Assembly (NCBI RefSeq): GCF_030345795.1
Contig: NZ_JAUALB010000001.1
Span: 4,208,001 to 4,272,000 of the forward strand
Source: Micromonospora sp. WMMA1363
GTDB taxonomy: Bacteria; Actinomycetota; Actinomycetes; Mycobacteriales; Micromonosporaceae
Direction of reading: 5' to 3'
Length of the DNA stretch: 64,000 nt
The notes under the pieces are model-generated. The model saw only the letters and a list, made by a program, of their open reading frames with translations. It searched no databases and was not told where the DNA came from. The position numbers and the translations under genes were made by a program. Of this stretch, positions 38,446 through 46,652 are shown piece by piece. Positions within the stretch are counted from its first letter, which is position 1, and every line of letters begins with the position of its first letter.

Positions 38446-38957
38446 TCAGTAGGCCTCGACGTGCACGCTCGTGTCGGTGAGTGCCTCGACCACGAAGATC
38501 TGGGCACCCGCCGGGATCGGCCGATCGGCACGGGCGCTGAACTTCACCGGCGTTCCAGCGACGCGGACGCGGACTTCGCCGTACCCGTCGGTGGGCACCG
38601 GGGTGACGACCACGCCGAGCGCGCCGGCCACGTCGCCGCGGGTGGGCGTGGGATCGGTGGGCATGTCGCGGGCCGCCCGACCCAGGCGGGACGCGACCCA
38701 CGCGGTGGGCACGGCCGCGAGGACGCCGCCGACGACCGCCAGCGCCACCATCCCGGGGTACGCGCACCGAGCAGCTCGTTGACGATGGCGCCGCCGAAGC
38801 CGAACGCGCTGGCGAACCCGGCGACCGCCTCGGTCGACACCGGGCCGTCGACGTCCGGCTGACCGAGCTGGAACAGCTCGCCGCCGACCAGGGCGAGTAG
38901 CAGCACCGCGACACCGACGGCGCCGACGACAAGGAAGATCACAGTCCCCGCGGCCAC
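38446..38957 (-). pseudogene. NfeD-like membrane/OB-fold protein, frameshifted
   Basis: Two overlapping frames together make one protein. The first, starting about GTG 38957 (GTG 38942 is an alternative), reads VAAGTVIFLVVGAVGVAVLL ... FGGAIVNELLGART: a TM segment and the NfeD linker. The next sensible stretch, YPGMVALAVVGGVLAAVPTA through GEVRVRVAGTPVKFSARADR to SVHVEAY, is in another frame and holds a second TM and the C-terminal OB-fold. The frames meet near 38752-38762 at a run reading CCCCGGGA on the coding strand. One missing base there would explain the break. It may be a real mutation or a sequencing error. It is the expected partner of the flotillin gene just downstream. Confidence 0.75.
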
Positions 38958-39013
38958 GTCCCGAACGGTATCGGCGTCGCGCAAGGTGTCGTACCGGCGG
39001 GGACAATGGGTGG

Positions 39014-39502
39014 ATGCGCTGGACCGTGCTCGACTCACCCATCGGCGAGTTCTCCGTGGCCACCGACGGCGCGGCGGTGTGTGAGGCACACTTCGGCCGG
39101 ATCGCCGGCGCCGGTGAGCAGCCGGCGGACGCGCTGGCCGGGCGGGCCGTCGCGGAGTTGCGGGCGTACTTCGCCGGTGAGTTGACCGCCTTCGTCGTGC
39201 CGGTGCGCGTCCCCCGGGGGTCGGAGTTCGAGCGGGCCGTGTGGCGGGAGATGACCACCATCCCGTACGGGGAGACGCTCACCTACGGCGAGGTGGCTCG
39301 TCGGCTCGGTGACGTCTCGGCGGCGCGGGCGGTCGGGGTGGCGTGCAACCGCAACCCGGTGCCGGTCATCGTGCCCTGTCACCGGATCGTCGGGGCGGGC
39401 GGGAAGCTGGTCGGCTTCGGCGGTGGGCTCGACCGTAAGGCGAGGTTGCTGGAGTTGGAGGCCGGTGTCGCCCTTCGGCGTGCCTGGTCTCCGTCGGGCT
39501 AG
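39014..39502 (+). CDS. ogt: Methylated-DNA--protein-cysteine S-methyltransferase
   Basis: This suicide enzyme removes alkyl groups from O6-alkylguanine in DNA. The 162-residue protein has a short N-terminal domain (MRWTVLDSPIGEFSVATDG) and the catalytic domain FERAVWREMTTIPYGETLTY, with the active-site Cys in VPVIVPCHRIVGAGGKLVGF. The conserved Arg-finger region (ARAVGVACNRNP) is intact. It is divergent from the NfeD-like gene with a 56-bp gap, and convergent with ino1. Confidence 0.93.
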   Translation: MRWTVLDSPIGEFSVATDGAAVCEAHFGRIAGAGEQPADALAGRAVAELRAYFAGELTAFVVPVRVPRGSEFERAVWREMTTIPYGETLTYGEVARRLGDVSAARAVGVACNRNPVPVIVPCHRIVGAGGKLVGFGGGLDRKARLLELEAGVALRRAWSPSG

Positions 39503-39588
39503 CTGCCTGCATGTCGGAGACCACGCCGGCGAGGGAGACCGGCCCAGCTGACGGCGGGGTAGCCGAGGACCGGGCCGGGAGACGGCGA

Positions 39589-39614
39589 GGGCCGGGTCCA
39601 CGCGGACCCGGCCC
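39589..39614. terminator. Hairpin between convergent ogt and ino1
   Basis: Perfect 11-base arms (39589-39599 and 39604-39614) with a 4-base loop lie in the 133-bp gap between the two stop codons. This could terminate both directions. Confidence 0.7.
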
Positions 39615-39635
39615 ATCGATGGTTGGTTCGTCCGG

Positions 39636-40715
39636 TCAGCGGTCTGCCTCGCCGGCGATGAACGCCTCGACGGCGGCGTGCGCGTCGTGGTCGGCGTGCT
39701 GCACCGGCGGGGACTTCATGAAGTACGAGGAGGCGGAGAGGATCGGGCCACCGATCTTCCGGTCCAGAGCGATCTTCGCGGCGCGGATCGCGTCGATGAT
39801 GACGCCGGCCGAGTTCGGCGAGTCCCAGACCTCGAGCTTCAGCTCGGCGTTCAGCGGGGCGTCACCGAAGGAGCGACCCTCCAGGCGGATGTACGCCCAC
39901 TTGCGGTCGTCCAGCCACGGCACGTGGTCCGACGGGCCGATGTGCACGTCGCTCTTGGCCATCTCGTGCGGCACCTGGGAGGTCACCGACTGGGTCTTCG
40001 AGATCTTCTTCGAGATCAGGCGGTTGCGCTCCAGCATGTTCATGAAGTCCATGTTGCCGCCGAAGTTGAGCTGGTACGTGCGCAGCAGCTCGACGCCGCG
40101 GTCCTCGAAGAGCTTCGCCAGGGCGCGGTGCACGATCGTGGCGCCGACCTGGCTCTTGATGTCGTCGCCGACAATCGGCAGACCCGCGTCGGTGAACTTC
40201 TTCGCCCACTCCGGGTTGGAGGCGATGAACACCGGCAGGGCGTTGACGAACGCGCAACCCGCGTCGATCGCCGCCTGGGCGTAGAACTTGTCGGCCAGCT
40301 CGGAGCCGACCGGCAGGTACGACACGACCACGTCGACCTGGGCGTCGCGCAGCGCCTGGGCCACGTTGACCGGCTCGGCGTCCGACTCCTCGATGATCTC
40401 GCGGTAGTACTGCCCGAGACCGTCGAAGGTCGGGCCGCGCTGCACGGTGACGCCGGTCGGCGGCACGTCGCAGAGCTTGATGGTGTTGTTCTCGCTGGCG
40501 ACGATCGCTTCCGCGAGATCCATGCCCACCTTCTTGGCGTCCACGTCGAACGCCGCGACGAACTTCACGTCCGAGACGTGGTAGTCGCCGAAGGTGACGT
40601 GCATGAGACCCGGGACGCGGTCGTTCGGGTCGGCATTCCGGTAGTACTCCACGCCCTGTACGAGGGACGAGGCGCAGTTCCCCACACCGACGATGGCGAC
40701 GCGGACGGAGCCCAT
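39636..40715 (-). CDS. ino1: Inositol-3-phosphate synthase
   Basis: Ino1 converts glucose 6-phosphate to myo-inositol 3-phosphate, the first step to phosphatidylinositol, mycothiol and related glycolipids. The ATG at 40715 (AGGAGG upstream) begins [20 protein letters not shown], an NAD-binding motif, and gives 359 residues, the actinobacterial length. Conserved segments include [51 protein letters not shown], and [20 protein letters not shown] with the catalytic Lys near the C-terminus. The PadR-type gene lies 23 bp upstream in the same operon, so a common promoter and operator likely control both. Confidence 0.95.
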   Translation of the reverse strand: MGSVRVAIVGVGNCASSLVQGVEYYRNADPNDRVPGLMHVTFGDYHVSDVKFVAAFDVDAKKVGMDLAEAIVASENNTIKLCDVPPTGVTVQRGPTFDGLGQYYREIIEESDAEPVNVAQALRDAQVDVVVSYLPVGSELADKFYAQAAIDAGCAFVNALPVFIASNPEWAKKFTDAGLPIVGDDIKSQVGATIVHRALAKLFEDRGVELLRTYQLNFGGNMDFMNMLERNRLISKKISKTQSVTSQVPHEMAKSDVHIGPSDHVPWLDDRKWAYIRLEGRSFGDAPLNAELKLEVWDSPNSAGVIIDAIRAAKIALDRKIGGPILSASSYFMKSPPVQHADHDAHAAVEAFIAGEADR

Positions 40716-40738
40716 AGCGTCTGCCTCCTTCTTCTTCA

Positions 40739-41377
40739 TCACGGCCGCTCTTTCCTGGACTCTCCAGGCGGAGGCGGGCTGTTGTTGTCTCGTCGGCCGC
40801 CGGCCGTCCCGGTGTCCGGGACTGTCGGGGCACGGCCGGAGCGCTCGTTGGCGATGAGCTCCTCCAGCCAGCGGACCTCACGCTCACAGGCCTCCAGGCC
40901 GTGGCGTTGCAGCTCCAGGGTGTACGCGTCGAGGCGCTCGGCCGCGCGGCCGAGCACGTCGCGGAGCCCTTCGCGACGCTCCTCGATCTTGCGTCGGCGA
41001 CCCTCCAGGATGCGTAGTCGGGTCGCCTGATCGGTCCGGGCGAAGAACGCGAAGTGCACGCCGAAGCCCGTGTCGTCATATGTCTCGGGCCCGGCCTGTG
41101 CGATGAGTTGGGCGAAGCGTTCCTTGCCCTCCGCGGTGATTTTGTAGACCACCCGACCTCGTCGGCTGGTCAGCGCGGGAACCTCCTCCGCGGTGGCGGG
41201 TGTCTCGGCGGCTTCGGTGATCCAACCCGCCGCCTGTAACCGGCGCAGGGTCGGGTAGAGCGAGCCGTAGCTGATCGCCGCCCGGATGGCACCGAGCTTC
41301 GCGATCAGCTCCTTGCGCAGCTCGTAGCCGTGCATCGGAGCTTCCTGCAGCAGGCCAAGGATGGCGAGTTCGAGCAT
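40739..41377 (-). CDS. PadR family transcriptional regulator of ino1
   Basis: The ATG at 41377 (GGGAGGG upstream) gives 212 residues. The N-terminal winged helix has the PadR hallmarks [40 protein letters not shown] and [18 protein letters not shown]-terminal helical region (about 120-190, [20 protein letters not shown]) resembles the Vir_act_alpha_C dimerisation part. It is the upstream gene of the ino1 operon. A perfect 25-bp palindrome 43 bp upstream of the start is the obvious operator candidate. It probably represses its own operon in response to an unknown ligand. Confidence 0.9.
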   Translation of the reverse strand: MLELAILGLLQEAPMHGYELRKELIAKLGAIRAAISYGSLYPTLRRLQAAGWITEAAETPATAEEVPALTSRRGRVVYKITAEGKERFAQLIAQAGPETYDDTGFGVHFAFFARTDQATRLRILEGRRRKIEERREGLRDVLGRAAERLDAYTLELQRHGLEACEREVRWLEELIANERSGRAPTVPDTGTAGGRRDNNSPPPPGESRKERP

Positions 41378-41419
41378 CGGCCACCCTCCCTTTACCCTGT
41401 CCACGAAGCGCTAACCGCT

Positions 41420-41444
41420 GCGATGTATCGGACCGATACATCGC
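41420..41444. promoter_or_regulatory. Perfect palindrome, likely PadR operator
   Basis: GCGATGTATCGG (41420-41431) and CCGATACATCGC (41433-41444) are exact inverted repeats around one central base. The site lies 43 bp upstream of the padR ATG and 108 bp before the divergent DUF5318 gene. Length, symmetry and position fit a dimeric winged-helix regulator. A smaller palindrome GTTACGTAAC (41496-41505) lies closer to the DUF5318 gene. Confidence 0.7.
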
Positions 41445-41551
41445 ACGCTAGCGGATCACCATGGCCAGGGCAAACCCTCGCTCAGGGATGTCGTGGTTAC
41501 GTAACGTGACCATGGTCGCCTCGCCGGACGAGACCGCGTACCCTTCTCCGC

Positions 41552-42007
41552 ATGCGTACGCAGCGCCAGGTCGTCGACTACTCGCTCCGGAAGCGAGCGG
41601 TGCTGCGTGAGCTTCTCGCCGGGCGGGTCGGCACGTACGACGTCTGCGATGCGTCGCCTTACCTGAAGAACGCGGCTCGGTTTCACGGCGAACCGACCGA
41701 CCAGCGGTGCCCGATCTGCCGGAGTGAGAATCTGACCCACGTCCACTACATCTACGGGGACGAACTCAAACAGTCCGCCGGTCAGGCCCGTACGCTGGCG
41801 GAGCTGCGCGTGCTGGCGATGACGCTGCGTGAGTTCCAGGTGTTCGTGGTAGAGGTGTGCCTCGGCTGTGACTGGAACCATCTCGTCGAGCAGCATCTGC
41901 TCGGGCGGGACAGGCTGGCCGAGGCAGGGCCGGACCAGAGCGCGGTTGGCGTCGTGGCCGCCGCGGGCGGCCCGACCGGGCGGCGGAGGCGAGAGGCGCA
42001 ACGGTGA
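41552..42007 (+). CDS. DUF5318 family protein with zinc-ribbon-like cysteines
   Basis: The 151-residue protein begins MRTQRQVVDYSLRKRAVLRE and contains Cys pairs CPICRSENLTHVHYIYGDEL and VEVCLGCDWNHLVEQHLL. This CxxC...CxxC spacing suggests a zinc ribbon. The C-terminal about 35 residues are Ala/Gly/Arg-rich and variable. It is divergent from padR-ino1 and upstream of the penicillin-binding protein gene, matching Rv0049 between Rv0047c and ponA1 in M. tuberculosis. The family is actinobacterial and its function is unknown; the position suggests a cell-envelope connection. Confidence 0.87.
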   Translation: MRTQRQVVDYSLRKRAVLRELLAGRVGTYDVCDASPYLKNAARFHGEPTDQRCPICRSENLTHVHYIYGDELKQSAGQARTLAELRVLAMTLREFQVFVVEVCLGCDWNHLVEQHLLGRDRLAEAGPDQSAVGVVAAAGGPTGRRRREAQR

Positions 42008-42204
42008 TCCCAGCTCGATCGGCCGACTCGGGCCAGCGTGCGTGCGTCCGGGAGGACCGACGGCTCGTTGGTCTGGTTGGCCCGATTGATTCGCAACTGA
42101 CACCGGCCGTCCGGCGTCCCCGTGCCGAGGTGACGGGTGTCTCAACTCACGGCAACCCGGTGGTGGCGCGGTCGCGCTCCACCGCGACCGGCAGGGTGTG
42201 ACGA

Positions 42205-45024
42205 ATGAACTCGTACGGCGATCCCAGTTCCCCCAACGGGCGGGCCCGGATTCCGGGCCGGCACGGCGACCCCGGGCAGGCCGACGACGCGTACGGCTTC
42301 CCGGGTGGCGAGGGGCGCGGCCGGGCGGCCGCGCCGGAGGGAACGGCATCCGCGGGCCGCGCCTCGGTGCCTCCCCGGGGTGCCGGCTCCGGCGGCCGGG
42401 CCGCCGTCGGCGGCCCGGCGTCCGTACCCCCGCGTGGTGCCTCCGGCTCGGCGGCGGTGGGGCGGTCCGGCCGGGCCTCGGTGCCGGTCTCGCCCGCACC
42501 CGGTGGGTCGGCCGGACGCGCGTCCGTCGGCACCGCCGCGGTGGGCGCGGCGTCCGTCGGTGCCGCGTCCGCCGGCCGGGCGCGGGTCGGCTCGGTGCCG
42601 GTCGGCGGCCGCGCCTCGGTGGCGCGGGCCGGCGTCACGCCGGTCTCCGGCAGGCCGGGTGGCCCCGGAGGGCCGGGTGGACCGACGGGACGGGTCGGTC
42701 CCGGGCGCCGCGGTCCAGGTGATCCGAACGCCGTCGCCCGGGCGAAGAAACGTAAACGGGCGAACATGCTGATCGCCGCGTTCGCGGTGTTCATCATGCT
42801 CACCGGCCTCGGCGTGGTGAGCTTCACCTACTACTCCACCAACGTGGTCCTTCCCGAGGACACCACGCCGCCGCAAGCGACCGAGCTGTACGCGTTCGAC
42901 AACAAGACACTGATCGCGAAGCTCGGCACCGAGAACCGCACCCTCGTCACGATCGATCAGATCCCGCAGCACGTGCAGGACGCGGTTGCCGCCGCTGAGG
43001 ACCGGAACTTCTACCGCCACTCCGGGGTGGACTACAAGGGCATCGTCCGGGCCGCGTGGAACAACCTCACCGGCGGCGACAAGCAGGGCGCCTCGACAAT
43101 CACCCAGCAGTACGCCCGCAACGCGTACGACAACCTGAACGACGACACGTACGCGCGGAAGGTGAAGGAGGCGATCCTCGCCTCGAAGCTGACCGAGCGC
43201 TACGACAAACCGACGATCATGCAGCACTACCTGAACGTGATCTACTTCGGCCGGGGCGCGTACGGCATCGAGGCGGCGGCGAAGACGTACTTCGGCAGGT
43301 CCGCCAAGGACCTGACCGTCGCCGAGGGCGCTGTGCTCGCGGCCCTGATCAAGCAGCCGGTGGCCAGCGCCACCCACAAGGGGTACGACCCGGCGGTCAA
43401 CCCGGAGGAGGCCAAGCAGCGCTGGAACTACGTCGTTCAGGGTATGGTCCAGGAGGGTTGGCTGAACGCCGCCGGCCGCGAAACGGCTCCGACAGCGGCG
43501 GACTACCCGAAGGATTGCCCGAAGGGGAAGAGTGCTGGATGCCTCAGGGCTCCCAACTCGGCCGGCGCCGGGCTGGACTACGGCATCAACACGCCCTACG
43601 GCAACGTGATCAACTATGTCAAGACGGAGCTGCGGGACAAGGGGGTCTGCGTAGACCGCGAGGAGGAGGTCACCGCCAGCAAGCCCACCTGCTCCGACGC
43701 TCTGATGTCCGGCGGGTACCGGATCCAGACCACGATCGACACCAAGATCCAGGCGGCGGCGGTGGCGACCGCGCAGCGGAAGAGTGCGGACTCGAAGCTG
43801 GCCGGCCAGCCGAAGAACCTGATGGCGGCCATGGTGGCGATCGAGCCGAAGACCGGCCGGGTCCGCGCCTACTACGGCGGCGACAACGGCACCGGCACCG
43901 ACTACGCGGGCAAGAACACCGACAGCCAGGGGAACCTGATCGGTGGCCATGCGCCGGGCTCGACCTTCAAGATCTACAGCCTGGCGGCGGCGCTCGAGAA
44001 GCAGAAGGCGCTCGAGTCGCGCTGGAAAGGCCGGGCCTTCACCCCGAAGGGTACCGAGTTCAAGGTCAGCAACGCCGGCACCGACAACCCGTCCTGCGGC
44101 AACTCCTGCACCTTGCGCGAGTCGACGCTGAAGTCGCTGAACGTGCCGTTCTACCACGTCAGCGAGGACATCGGCCCCGACAAGATCGTCGACGTGGCCA
44201 AGCGGGCCGGCATCACCACCATGTGGAACACCAACCCGGCCGAGCCGCACGACCTGACCGCGACGGACGCGGACAAGCTGGCGCCGGAGACCTTCTTCCA
44301 CGTGGTCGCCTACGGCCAGTACCCGGTCACGGTACTGGACCACGCCAACGGGGTGGCGACCTTCGCTAACGAGGGTCGGTACGTCAAGGCCCACTTCCTC
44401 TACCAGGTGCAGAAGCGGAACCAACAGACCGGCAAGTGGGAGAAGGTCGTCGACGAGGGCAACGTCAAGGGCAAGCAGGTCATCGACAAGGAGGTCGTCG
44501 CCGACGTCACCAGCGTCCTCAAGGAGTATCCGGGCCGGGTCAACCACCGGTTGGAGAACGGCCGACAGGCGGCCGCCAAGACCGGTACCTGGGAACTCGA
44601 GCCGGGAAGTACGGAGAACGGCGACGCGTGGATGATCGGCTACACGCCGCAGCTCGCTACCGCCGTCTGGGTTGGCAACGTCAAGGACCGCGAGGCCCTG
44701 CGGACGAAGGACAACCGGCGAATCAGCGGTTCCGGTCTCCCCGGCGACATCTGGGAGACATTCATGGAGAAGGCGCTGAAGGGCAAGGAGAAGTTGACCT
44801 TTCCGCCGGCCGCCAACATCGGCGACCCGGACTCCGGCAATGGCGAGGCGCCGCCGCCTCCGGAGCCGCCACAGCAGCCGAACTGCGGTCCGTTCGACCT
44901 GTTCTGCCCGCCGGGTGGCGGAAACAACGGCAACAACGGCGGCGGCAGCCCGAACGATCCACGCCCGCAGAACGGCGTCGACCGGGACACGGCGTTACCG
45001 CCCCTGACACTCCGCCGGGACTGA
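42205..45024 (+). CDS. ponA: Bifunctional penicillin-binding protein (transglycosylase/transpeptidase, PonA type)
   Basis: This class A PBP polymerises lipid II and cross-links peptidoglycan. The 939-residue protein has a very long cytosolic N-terminus (1-185) with Ala/Ser/Val/Gly/Pro-rich repeats (ASVPPRGA twice). A basic stop (KKRKRAN) and a TM at about 188-210 follow. The GT51 domain has the catalytic Glu in VAAAEDRNFYRHSGVDYKGI and STITQQYARN. The transpeptidase has the Ser-x-x-Lys in HAPGSTFKIYSL and the KTGTW motif near residue 790. The C-terminal tail (about 870-939) is Pro/Asn/Gly-rich, without a PASTA domain. It corresponds to PonA1 (Rv0050) by position. Confidence 0.93.
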   Translation: MNSYGDPSSPNGRARIPGRHGDPGQADDAYGFPGGEGRGRAAAPEGTASAGRASVPPRGAGSGGRAAVGGPASVPPRGASGSAAVGRSGRASVPVSPAPGGSAGRASVGTAAVGAASVGAASAGRARVGSVPVGGRASVARAGVTPVSGRPGGPGGPGGPTGRVGPGRRGPGDPNAVARAKKRKRANMLIAAFAVFIMLTGLGVVSFTYYSTNVVLPEDTTPPQATELYAFDNKTLIAKLGTENRTLVTIDQIPQHVQDAVAAAEDRNFYRHSGVDYKGIVRAAWNNLTGGDKQGASTITQQYARNAYDNLNDDTYARKVKEAILASKLTERYDKPTIMQHYLNVIYFGRGAYGIEAAAKTYFGRSAKDLTVAEGAVLAALIKQPVASATHKGYDPAVNPEEAKQRWNYVVQGMVQEGWLNAAGRETAPTAADYPKDCPKGKSAGCLRAPNSAGAGLDYGINTPYGNVINYVKTELRDKGVCVDREEEVTASKPTCSDALMSGGYRIQTTIDTKIQAAAVATAQRKSADSKLAGQPKNLMAAMVAIEPKTGRVRAYYGGDNGTGTDYAGKNTDSQGNLIGGHAPGSTFKIYSLAAALEKQKALESRWKGRAFTPKGTEFKVSNAGTDNPSCGNSCTLRESTLKSLNVPFYHVSEDIGPDKIVDVAKRAGITTMWNTNPAEPHDLTATDADKLAPETFFHVVAYGQYPVTVLDHANGVATFANEGRYVKAHFLYQVQKRNQQTGKWEKVVDEGNVKGKQVIDKEVVADVTSVLKEYPGRVNHRLENGRQAAAKTGTWELEPGSTENGDAWMIGYTPQLATAVWVGNVKDREALRTKDNRRISGSGLPGDIWETFMEKALKGKEKLTFPPAANIGDPDSGNGEAPPPPEPPQQPNCGPFDLFCPPGGGNNGNNGGGSPNDPRPQNGVDRDTALPPLTLRRD

Positions 45025-45030
45025 CCCGCC

Positions 45031-45069
45031 GACGTCGCCGGTGAGCGCCGCTCCGCTCACGGCGACGTC
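45031..45069 (+). terminator. Hairpin after ponA
   Basis: GACGTCGCCGGTGAGC (45031-45046) pairs with GCTCACGGCGACGTC (45055-45069) with one bulged G and an 8-base loop, 6 bases after the ponA stop. Confidence 0.65.
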
Positions 45070-45134
45070 TTCGCAGACGAGATCTCGTCGCGGGGTGGGA
45101 CGCGGCGCCCCGAAGTGCGGCAGGATGCACCCTC

Positions 45135-46637
45135 ATGAGCACACAGTCGACGCGCGGCATCGACGACGCCGGTGCCCCGGACCACCCGTCCCGCTCCGAC
45201 GGCTTCGTCCGGGGCATCTCCGGCGTGATCGGCGGCCCGCTGGGCGACCACGCCGCCGTGCTGGACCGGCCGGTCGGACGGGACCGCCGGTTCTGGACCG
45301 CGGCCCGGATCGTCCTGGCCCTGGTGTGCCTGACCCTGGCCCTGCACTGGGTGCAGAAGTCGCCCTGCCAGGACGGCGCCTGGACGGAAAACGTCCAGTA
45401 CAACCGTTTCTGCTACACCGACGTGCTGGCCCTCTACTACGCCGAGGGGCTCAACGAGGGCAAGGTGCCCTACCGGGACCACCCGGTCGAGTACCCGGTC
45501 CTCACCGGCTACTTCATGGGTGCCCTCGGCCTGCCGGTGCACGCGCTCGGCGCGAACGACCCGGGCCTCAACCAGGGCATGTGGTTCTACAACCTGAATG
45601 TCCTGGTGCTCGGCGCGCTGGCGGTGGCCACGGTGGCCGTCCTTCTCGCACTGCGCCGTCGCCGCCCGTGGGACGCGGCGCTCTTCGCGCTCGCGCCCGC
45701 ACTGCTGCTCACCGCCACCGTGAACTGGGACCTCCTCGCCATCGGTCTCGCCGCCTTCGGTCTGCTCGCCTGGGCCCGCCGCCGGCCCGCCCTGGCCGGC
45801 CTGCTGCTCGGCCTCGGCGGGGCGGCGAAGCTCTGGCCACTGTTCCTCTTCTGGCCCATCCTGCTGCTGGCGCTCCGGGCCAGCCGGGTTCGGGCCGCGC
45901 TGACCGCGATCGGGGCGGGCGCCGCCGCGCTGCTCGTGGTGAATCTGCCCACCGCGCTGCTCTACCCGACGAACTGGGGGCGGTTCCTCGAGCTCAACAC
46001 CGAACGGCCGATCGACTGGGGCACCCTCTGGTACATCGGCCGCTACCTCGACGGCAAGGTCGGCGGAGCGGGCACACTCGGCCCGTTCGAATGGCTCAAC
46101 GTCAACATCCCGGCGCTGAACAACCTTTCGTACGCGTTGTTTCTGCTGGCCTGCGTCGGGATCGCCGCGCTCGCGTTGAAAGCGCCGCGCCGGCCGCGCC
46201 TCGCCCAGCTCGCGTTCCTGGTGGTCGCCGCGTTCCTGATCTTCAGCAAGGTCTGGTCGCAGCAGTTCGTGCTCTGGCTGCTGCCGTTGGCGGTGCTCGC
46301 CCGGCCCAAGTGGGGCGCCTTCCTCGCCTGGCAGCTCGCCGAGGTTGGCTACTTCGCGGCCTTCTACGGCGAACTGCTCGGCACGTCGACCGGGCGGCCG
46401 GTCTTTCCCGAAGGCGTCTTCGTGCTGGCCGCGACGCTGCGGCTGACCACGGTGGTGATCCTTTGCTGGCTGGTCGTGCGGGAGATCCTTCGACCGGAGC
46501 GGGACGCGGTGCGGTCCACGTACGCGGACGACCCGGACGGTGGGGTCGTCGACGGCGCCCCGGACGCCACCTGGCTCCGCAGACGTGGCCCGTCCCGCGC
46601 GACCGCCGAGCCGTCCCCCGAGCCTGCCACCGGCTGA
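45135..46637 (+). CDS. GT87 / DUF2029-type polytopic membrane protein
   Basis: The 500-residue protein has a cytosolic N-terminus and about ten hydrophobic segments. After the first TM (RIVLALVCLTLALHWV) comes an extracellular loop with CYTDVLALYYAEGLNEGKVP and RDHPVEYPVLTGYF. That Asp/Glu-containing loop is typical of GT-C mannosyltransferase-like proteins. Later segments include TATVNWDLLAIGLAAFGLLA and FLIFSKVWSQQFVLWLLPLA. It matches Rv0051, the conserved neighbour of ponA1. A polyprenyl-phosphate-mannose dependent glycosyltransferase is the likely class, but the substrate is unknown. It converges on the next gene with a 15-bp gap. Confidence 0.82.
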   Translation: MSTQSTRGIDDAGAPDHPSRSDGFVRGISGVIGGPLGDHAAVLDRPVGRDRRFWTAARIVLALVCLTLALHWVQKSPCQDGAWTENVQYNRFCYTDVLALYYAEGLNEGKVPYRDHPVEYPVLTGYFMGALGLPVHALGANDPGLNQGMWFYNLNVLVLGALAVATVAVLLALRRRRPWDAALFALAPALLLTATVNWDLLAIGLAAFGLLAWARRRPALAGLLLGLGGAAKLWPLFLFWPILLLALRASRVRAALTAIGAGAAALLVVNLPTALLYPTNWGRFLELNTERPIDWGTLWYIGRYLDGKVGGAGTLGPFEWLNVNIPALNNLSYALFLLACVGIAALALKAPRRPRLAQLAFLVVAAFLIFSKVWSQQFVLWLLPLAVLARPKWGAFLAWQLAEVGYFAAFYGELLGTSTGRPVFPEGVFVLAATLRLTTVVILCWLVVREILRPERDAVRSTYADDPDGGVVDGAPDATWLRRRGPSRATAEPSPEPATG

Positions 46638-46652
46638 CACTCGGGCGACCGT

